NCBI GenBank assembly: GCA_964387885.1
Contig: CAYLYZ010000008.1
Span: 18,766-82,765 of the forward strand
From: JABGPL01 sp964387885
GTDB taxonomy: Bacteria; Electryoneota; AABM5-125-24; Hatepunaeales; Hatepunaeaceae
Length of the DNA: 64,000 nt
Direction: 5' to 3'
The notes under the pieces are model-generated. The model did no database searches. It was not told the DNA's origin and worked only from the letters and a program-made list of their open reading frames with translations. Shown piece by piece: positions 58,512 to 64,000 of this stretch. A program made the translations under genes and the position numbers. Numbering within the stretch: the first letter of the stretch is position 1; each line of letters begins with the position of its first letter.

Positions 58512-61307
58512 GTGAATCAGAGAAAGGCAACTTCATTAAATGGAATACAATCGTCTTCGCGAGGAGCGAAGAGACGAAGCGATCTGTTTATTGATGCACG
58601 TTTTGAGAGATTGCTTCGTTTCGCTTACAAAAACGCGATTTTGACGATCTTTCCAATCCTGCTTATCCTGTTCTTCTGTATAAATCCCATCCACGCAGAG
58701 ATCATCGAAGAATCCGGATCATTGCTTGAGTTCTTCGCCGGCAACGAAGACGGGTGTGCTTATGACAACTGGGTCAGTCATATTTCTGAAGGGATTGCTC
58801 GTGCCGGGTATAATGATTACGGACCGGAAACGCTGGACCGACAATTGAATGGATTTGGTACCTATAGCATTATTGACAGCCTTGAAAATCCGGATTTATA
58901 TCTGACTGCCTGGTACCAGATAATTGCTAATGTCGTGGCTGGTAATCTGAGAACTGCTGAAGAAATCCTCGACACTTCCGTTGTGGATAACGTTTATAAT
59001 ATCGTGTTGCTCGAGGATGGTGAAAATAGCTATGTTATTTTGCGAGAACATATAAACTACAGATATTTTGATGATAATGGAACAGAGGGAGTAGAGGATG
59101 ATGTCCGCGGCTCGTTCGATTTTGGCTGGGGACTCTACGTTTTTAACCTCCAACCTGAAACTCCAAACATCATTATTGAGATACCCCACCCTTGTGATGA
59201 CTTCATCACACCACACATCGGCATAGATGCTTTCCTGCAATTTGGCGCATTTGCGATGTTTGTTTCCGGTGCCGGGCGTGAAGTAAGGTGGACAGAGGTC
59301 GGTGATTACCACAACGGAGCTACCCTCTCCGATCCAACCAGGAACGCGCGAACTCTGTTTCATGAAGCTCATAAGGTTGTTGTGGATTCAGTAGAAGATG
59401 AATATATCCTGCAGATTCACAGTTACGACTCCGGAGTGAGGAATCTGAAACCGAACCTGTTATCAACCTATCCGGATAATTTCCCGAATGCCCCTTTGAA
59501 TGATTCTGAAACTCACTTTGACTTATTACATCTCACCCCGAAATATCCGATTTTATCGAACACTATTGGCGGGGCAGATCATGATACGGTTCGCATCGAT
59601 GATTATTACGCGATATGGAATTCAGGTGACAGCATTTTTTACAATCAGCAGTATTTCATTACGAGCAGGATGACCAACCTGCAGGGTTGGGATTCTCCTC
59701 AAAGACACTATTCTTTGGCCGACCGGAACGTACGATTAGATACTGAAAACTGGCTGCACATCGAACATGACGAACTGCCGAATGTGATTAATCAGGATGT
59801 GCATGATTTTTATACTGCCGATGGAGTTCCTACCTATGCGACATACCGGAATGCTGTTGACTTTTATCGTCCCATGTATGCCGCGATATACGATTACTAT
59901 CATACCCGGCGCTGGTATGAGGTCCCGGAAGATTTTCAGACTATTCAGGAAGGGATCAACACCGTTTACGGCGGGGACACAATTATCGTACATCCCGGTG
60001 AGTATGTCGAGAATCTCAATTTTAACGGTAAAAATCTGGTTATTGCCAGCGAATTTCTCTACACGAAAGATCCCGCTTATATCGATGCGACAATTATCGA
60101 TGGTGGTAGAAATGGTAGTGTAATAACATTTGCTACTAAGGAAAATTATCGTGCTCAATTGACGGGTTTCACCATCCGAAACGGACAGAGCAGGGATGGT
60201 GGTGGACTATTCTGCAGTGGTTCTAATCCAAGTATTGACCATTGCTTAATCACATCTAATAGTGCAGATGTTAATGGCGGTGCTGTTTTCAGTGAATCCG
60301 GCGGGATCAATCTCACCAACTGTACGTTAACCGGAAACACTTCAGACGAAGGTGGTGGAGCCCTATTCTGCTGGGATAAATCGATTATAAATCTGACCAA
60401 TTCTATTTTATGGAATAATTCTCCCCAGGAAATCTATGTACTCGGCAGAGGAGATCGTGATACATTACGGTTCAATCATTGCGACATGCGGGGAGGAGAA
60501 GAGGGGATAGTGCACCGCGAACATGCTATCGTTAACTGGGATGATGGCAGTATTGCAGAATCTCCGCTATTCAGCAATGCTGAAGCCGGTAATTTCCATC
60601 TTCTTGCCAACAGCCCCTGCATAGACACAGGAGATCCAAATTCCTCCCTCGATCCCGATAGCAGTCGAGGCGATATGGGTGCTTTCTCATTTTTCCATCG
60701 AAACCTGATTGTATCACCCTGGGTACTTGAGTTTGGGAATATTGATATTGGAGCAATTGACAGCTTATCGGTTCTGATATCCAATCGCGGGGAGAATTCG
60801 ATCACTCTGACCAACCTTGAAATCACCCCCGAAAATGCCCCATTCAGTATATTGAATGATTATAATAACGTTGAAATCGAGCCCGGAGGGGATCAGGTTG
60901 TATGGGTGACCTTTGAACGTATCGCAGAAGGAGCCTTTGACGCTGTCCTACGTATCGAATCCGACGAAGAGGGCGAGGATGCGCTCAATGTGATTTTACA
61001 TGGTGGTCAATTAGACGTTGAACCGGATGAGGACATTCAACCCCGTGATTTCAAAATCATCAGCTTTTACCCTAATCCGTTTAACTCGACCGGTATGCTG
61101 GTTTATTATCTCCCCGGGATATCCGAAGTTGACATTTCACTGTTCAATGTTAACGGTCGAACGGTTGCCAATTTGCTAAACCGGGTACAGTTTGAAGGAG
61201 TTCATTCCCTGTCAATCAACGCAAATAATCTCCCAACAGGATTGTACTTTGCTCAGGTCAGAGCAGGTGATTCAGTGCAGATGAAGAAGATTCTGGTTTA
61301 CCGGTAG
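58512..61307 (+). CDS. Large secreted protein with beta-helix and sorting domain
   Basis: About 931 residues. GTG at 58512 has AGGTGA 7 nt upstream. The first 40 residues are interrupted by an 80-bp repeat, then comes LTIFPILLILFFCINPIHA, a signal peptide core. Residues about 70-420 are an unrecognised domain with IIIEIPHPCDDFITPHIG and TLFHEAHKVVVD, possibly a metal-hydrolase fold. Then a right-handed beta-helix (QTIQEGINTVYGGDTIIV, SADVNGGAVFSESGG), an ASH/DUF1573-like region (LEFGNIDIG, LSVLISNRGENS), and the sorting domain FYPNPFNSTGMLVYYLP. Cell-surface role. A TTG at 58641 is an alternative start. Confidence 0.75.
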   Translation: MNQRKATSLNGIQSSSRGAKRRSDLFIDARFERLLRFAYKNAILTIFPILLILFFCINPIHAEIIEESGSLLEFFAGNEDGCAYDNWVSHISEGIARAGYNDYGPETLDRQLNGFGTYSIIDSLENPDLYLTAWYQIIANVVAGNLRTAEEILDTSVVDNVYNIVLLEDGENSYVILREHINYRYFDDNGTEGVEDDVRGSFDFGWGLYVFNLQPETPNIIIEIPHPCDDFITPHIGIDAFLQFGAFAMFVSGAGREVRWTEVGDYHNGATLSDPTRNARTLFHEAHKVVVDSVEDEYILQIHSYDSGVRNLKPNLLSTYPDNFPNAPLNDSETHFDLLHLTPKYPILSNTIGGADHDTVRIDDYYAIWNSGDSIFYNQQYFITSRMTNLQGWDSPQRHYSLADRNVRLDTENWLHIEHDELPNVINQDVHDFYTADGVPTYATYRNAVDFYRPMYAAIYDYYHTRRWYEVPEDFQTIQEGINTVYGGDTIIVHPGEYVENLNFNGKNLVIASEFLYTKDPAYIDATIIDGGRNGSVITFATKENYRAQLTGFTIRNGQSRDGGGLFCSGSNPSIDHCLITSNSADVNGGAVFSESGGINLTNCTLTGNTSDEGGGALFCWDKSIINLTNSILWNNSPQEIYVLGRGDRDTLRFNHCDMRGGEEGIVHREHAIVNWDDGSIAESPLFSNAEAGNFHLLANSPCIDTGDPNSSLDPDSSRGDMGAFSFFHRNLIVSPWVLEFGNIDIGAIDSLSVLISNRGENSITLTNLEITPENAPFSILNDYNNVEIEPGGDQVVWVTFERIAEGAFDAVLRIESDEEGEDALNVILHGGQLDVEPDEDIQPRDFKIISFYPNPFNSTGMLVYYLPGISEVDISLFNVNGRTVANLLNRVQFEGVHSLSINANNLPTGLYFAQVRAGDSVQMKKILVYR
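58549..58628. repeat. About 80-bp dispersed repeat, copy 2, in frame inside a gene
   Basis: Inverse orientation to copy 1 at 4190-4272. It reads TCGTCTTCGCGAGGAGCGAA then GAGACGAAGCGATCT and ends AGAGATTGCTTCGTTTCGCT. It supplies roughly residues 13-40 of the surface protein's leader, without a stop or frameshift. Confidence 0.72.
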
Positions 61308-61475
61308 GGGTTGAATATTTTCAACCCTTACGATGGCTCTACAGGTAGGGGTTGAATATCTTCAACCCTCTCATATATAATATGATAATCCAAACCGGGT
61401 GGCAATAGGGTTGAAAATATTCAACCCCTACGGTTTACCGACATCCCTTCAGTTAGGGATGCCGGTAAAGATATT
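61304..61475. repeat. Three GGGTTGAATATTTTCAACCC palindromes and a final hairpin
   Basis: GGGTTGAATATTTTCAACCC (61308), GGGTTGAATATCTTCAACCC (61349) and GGGTTGAAAATATTCAACCC (61408), each preceded or followed by TAGGG/CCTA. Then TTTACCGACATCCC-TTCAGTTA-GGGATGCCGGTAAA (61434-61468), a strong stem between two converging genes that could end transcription both ways. Confidence 0.8.
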
Positions 61476-61479
61476 ATAA

Positions 61480-63657
61480 CTACTTCACTAAAATCAATTT
61501 CTGATTTGAATTGAACTCCGGTCTTTCCGTACTCCTTCCGAACACATCCAAATCCAACACATAAGAACCTGACGGCATATCCGATCCATCCCAACTCAGA
61601 GCCTGGTTACCGGGATTATAGATCTGCCGATGGTTGTATACTTCCCGTCCGAGCCAGTCCGTAATTGTGACATGAACTTCAGACTGAACTGCCAATGAGA
61701 AAGAGTACCTGGTTTTTCCATTAAACGGATTTGGATACGCAGGATATAGAGCAAATTCTGTGGGGGACTTTTCGGGTTTAAAAGGAATACCGTTATACTC
61801 ACCATAGCACCCGATTGTCAGGTCGTAATAATCTGCTATATAACAAATTCCATTTTCGACAACGGTATTAACCACGCGACCCGGAGTATTGAGCCATCCC
61901 ATTTCCTCATAGATTCCATTCTCTGAAATATCTGTAATTTTCAATCCGCCATCAGAATCACAAATGTATAAAAGAGTGTCGTCAATTGCCACATTGACAG
62001 CCCATTCTCGAGTCTGAATGGTTGCTTCTCTTTCGATACGTCCGGGATCTGATACATCGAGAACAATAACTCCGTTATCACCATCGGAAACATAAACACG
62101 ACTCTGGTCAGAATCAAGCCCATATCCAAATTCAAAACCATCATATTCACTCAATATTTCCGGATTCTCGGGATCAATAATATCAATCACATAGAGTATA
62201 TCATTATCGCCTCCGATCGCATAAAGGTAATCTCCGAACAAGCTGGTGTATCTATATCCCATATTGTCTATCCGGCTCAATAACATGGGTTCTTCGGGTA
62301 CGGAAATATCCCATAATTCTATATCTGAGTTATATCCGTTCAGCGACATGATTTCACCATAGACATCCATGTCGGGGAAAGATGCATCTATTAGTTGTTC
62401 ACCTATAAGTTCGGGACTCTCGGGATTATCAAGACTCCAGATTTTCAGCAAGTTTTCATCCGATCCCAGCACCGCTGATGAAGAGAAAAGTATTTCACCA
62501 TTATAAGCCAGGACTCTTGAACAATGGGTTGTATCCGCCGGATTCATTATTTCAGGATTGATTGGATCTGTTGCATCTATAACCATTAAGCCTTCATTAT
62601 ATCGCGGCAGGTAAACGTAACCATTGGCAACAGCCATTTTATATACTGTTGGTGAGAGTAAATCGTGCCTTGCTAAACGTTCCGGCTCCTCCGGATTTTC
62701 AAAATTATAGAGCGCCAGACCATCATAATATCCCGCTATTAAAGCACGATCTTCGTCAATAAAGTGAACATTTCCCCAGTTGTAGAAAGTCGTGTCATCT
62801 GCAAAAACTTCCTGAGGCTGCGTCGGCTCAGTTATGTCCATGATTTTCAGAGCACCACCACTTTCACTTACAAAGATGAAATTGTCTTTGACGTTCACAC
62901 AGTGAATCCACTTGTCGGAACGAATCATCCGCAACCTCGAAGGCCGGGGGGTATTCCTTATGCCGTGAATCGCATATCCATTGCTGGTTGACGTGAACAG
63001 CAGGTCTCCGGCTGCAAGAATATCATCTACTCTTCCACTGGCTGAACCCGAACCATGCGCTATGAAACGACCAACATCACGGAGATCGACAACTAAAAAG
63101 CCCTCTCTGACATAATCACCAATAATGGCTAAAGAATCCTTAAAAGTAATGGCACATGGTAATTGGCAGGTCGGGTATGTTCCGAGATGTCGTGGCGATG
63201 AAGGATCTTCAATATCGAAAATCTCAACTCCTCTGTTCCAAGCGCATACATAGAGCCTGTTTTCGTGAACTTTGACATCCTCGAACAGGTTCAAATCGGG
63301 AGGATTTTCCGGGAATGTCCAGATTTTTGAGATATTCTCGGGGTCCCTGGCATCATAACAGTAAACACCTCTGATCCAGTCCGTCAGATAAACATAACCG
63401 TCCTTAACCGCAATTTCTTCTGAATTCTCAAGCGAAGGAGCTCTGCCAATAACAACCGGATTTTCCGGATCAGAAATATCAATAACTTCAAAACCATAAT
63501 ATGAAGTAGCATAAAGTCGATTCCCTTCAATTTCTATTTCCTGGTAATACCCGGTCTGGAGTATCTCCGATAGTCTCTCGACGTTCTCTCCCAACTCTGC
63601 GAATGATGGCGTTGAAACTAACATAACCATTACCACCAGAAGTGTAATACCCCTCAT
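61480..63657 (-). CDS. Secreted LVIVD-repeat protein with C-terminal sorting domain
   Basis: 725 residues. Signal peptide GITLLVVMVMLVSTPSFA-E. Repeats such as GFEVIDISDPENPVVIG and GVIVLDVSDPGRIEREA form the LVIVD propeller. The sorting domain is PAYPNPFNGKTRYSFSL, VTITDWLGREVYNHR, MPSGSYVLDL, ending QKLILVK. Paralogue of 49905-52052. GGGAGGATGTC precedes ATG. Confidence 0.87.
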   Translation of the reverse strand: MRGITLLVVMVMLVSTPSFAELGENVERLSEILQTGYYQEIEIEGNRLYATSYYGFEVIDISDPENPVVIGRAPSLENSEEIAVKDGYVYLTDWIRGVYCYDARDPENISKIWTFPENPPDLNLFEDVKVHENRLYVCAWNRGVEIFDIEDPSSPRHLGTYPTCQLPCAITFKDSLAIIGDYVREGFLVVDLRDVGRFIAHGSGSASGRVDDILAAGDLLFTSTSNGYAIHGIRNTPRPSRLRMIRSDKWIHCVNVKDNFIFVSESGGALKIMDITEPTQPQEVFADDTTFYNWGNVHFIDEDRALIAGYYDGLALYNFENPEEPERLARHDLLSPTVYKMAVANGYVYLPRYNEGLMVIDATDPINPEIMNPADTTHCSRVLAYNGEILFSSSAVLGSDENLLKIWSLDNPESPELIGEQLIDASFPDMDVYGEIMSLNGYNSDIELWDISVPEEPMLLSRIDNMGYRYTSLFGDYLYAIGGDNDILYVIDIIDPENPEILSEYDGFEFGYGLDSDQSRVYVSDGDNGVIVLDVSDPGRIEREATIQTREWAVNVAIDDTLLYICDSDGGLKITDISENGIYEEMGWLNTPGRVVNTVVENGICYIADYYDLTIGCYGEYNGIPFKPEKSPTEFALYPAYPNPFNGKTRYSFSLAVQSEVHVTITDWLGREVYNHRQIYNPGNQALSWDGSDMPSGSYVLDLDVFGRSTERPEFNSNQKLILVK

Positions 63658-64000
63658 GACATCCTCCCTTGCGATTTTGTTTCAGTAAGTAATGCCAACA
63701 ATCAAATCACCTGTAACATAATAACTCGAAGCCGGGGAGTTGTCAAGGAGTTGTTAAGCAGCGTGGGTCGGATTTTTAATCCGACAAAAAATGTCATTAT
63801 ACTTTCCGTCGGCATAAGATGCCGACCTACGAGTATTTCGAGTATAACTTATCAATATATACGTCTAATATGTTGATAATATACAACATTATTTGACAAA
63901 AGTCAAGTTTCATCAAAGAACACAGCAAAAAACAGGTGATACCCTAAATTATCGTCACATCGTCACACTTTTGGCGGAAAGCGTTTGTGGGTGGGGGATT
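63658..64000. other. Intergenic end of window with a bipartite palindromic element
   Basis: A+T-rich upstream region of the minus-strand LVIVD gene. At 63763-63830 lies GTGGGTCGG...CCGACCTAC with inner hairpins GTCGGATTTTTAATCCGAC and GTCGGCATAAGATGCCGAC. Nothing else recognisable up to 64000. Confidence 0.6.

Noticed and set aside
61304..61475. Three similar palindromes spaced about 40-60 bp, CRISPR-like at first sight
   Set aside because: Only three copies, variable, unequal spacing, no cas genes; they fit the palindromic repeat class.
49905..63657. Regular DNA-level repetition suggestive of a CRISPR or satellite in the LVIVD genes
   Set aside because: The periodicity is protein-level (about 42 residues) with diverged DNA; no identical repeats with spacers.
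1..64000. tRNA, rRNA or known riboswitch genes
   Set aside because: No cloverleaf with CCA end, rRNA core motif or recognisable riboswitch consensus was seen in the gaps by eye; a covariance-model scan would be needed to exclude small RNAs.

Overview
The window looks like a chromosomal segment from an anaerobic, uncultured-type bacterium of the FCB superphylum (Zixibacteria, Marinimicrobia, Cloacimonadota or similar). The lineage is inferred from five large secreted proteins that end in the PNPFNS-type C-terminal sorting domain typical of that group, a TIGR03991-type GlmU-like protein and LVIVD-repeat proteins. The sequence alone does not fix the phylum.

Positions 1-35.8 kb are transcribed entirely on the minus strand. 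After the 5' end of glyS comes a large catabolic island for anaerobic degradation of benzoyl-CoA (about 0.7-25.9 kb). It encodes an ATP-dependent (class I) benzoyl-CoA reductase whose subunit sizes and gene order match the Azoarcus Bzd subtype, N-O-P-Q-M: two 2-hydroxyglutaryl-CoA-dehydratase-like subunits (17830-18954 and 13253-14542), two ASKHA activator subunits (12213-13016 and 11075-11968) and a ferredoxin (10785-11066). The next three ring-pathway enzymes are also present: dienoyl-CoA hydratase (19155-19922), hydroxyenoyl-CoA dehydrogenase (4723-5757) and the ring-opening 6-oxocyclohexenoyl-CoA hydrolase (24791-25924). Nearby are beta-oxidation enzymes (thiolase, SDR reductase, acyl-CoA dehydrogenase, a second crotonase) and two large NAD(P)H/FAD/Fe-S oxidoreductases that could feed low-potential electrons to the ferredoxin. 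No benzoate-CoA ligase and no 2-oxoglutarate:ferredoxin oxidoreductase is visible here.

Positions 26-34 kb hold a leucine-type 2-oxoacid elongation set (LeuA-like, LeuD, LeuC and an isopropylmalate/isocitrate dehydrogenase) with a MarR regulator wedged between leuC and leuD. Throughout the first 35 kb there are toxin-antitoxin pairs, small nuclease-like or helix-bundle ORFs framed by inverted repeats, and many bipartite palindromic repeats.

Positions 36-43 kb (plus strand) are housekeeping: GlmU-like, a MauE/DoxX-like membrane protein, an IspD-IspF fusion, a small Cys/Met/His-rich protein overlapping a Cu+ P-type ATPase, and BioY. Positions 43-64 kb carry secreted and cell-surface genes (PQQ/LVIVD/beta-helix proteins with sorting domains, lipoproteins, a DUF3160-CapA-like operon), plus threonine aldolase and a YhaM-like exonuclease. 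No rRNA, tRNA, CRISPR or transposase gene was recognised.

The most interesting signals are: the Bzd-type reductase island in a non-proteobacterial context; a NuoG-like/GltD-like fusion inside it; a recurring architecture in which DUF559, four-helix-bundle and GxxExxY ORFs sit between family-specific inverted repeats next to stop codons, with ORF-less versions of two of the three families nearby; an 80-bp repeat read in frame through a signal peptide; and a ferredoxin gene with no canonical start.
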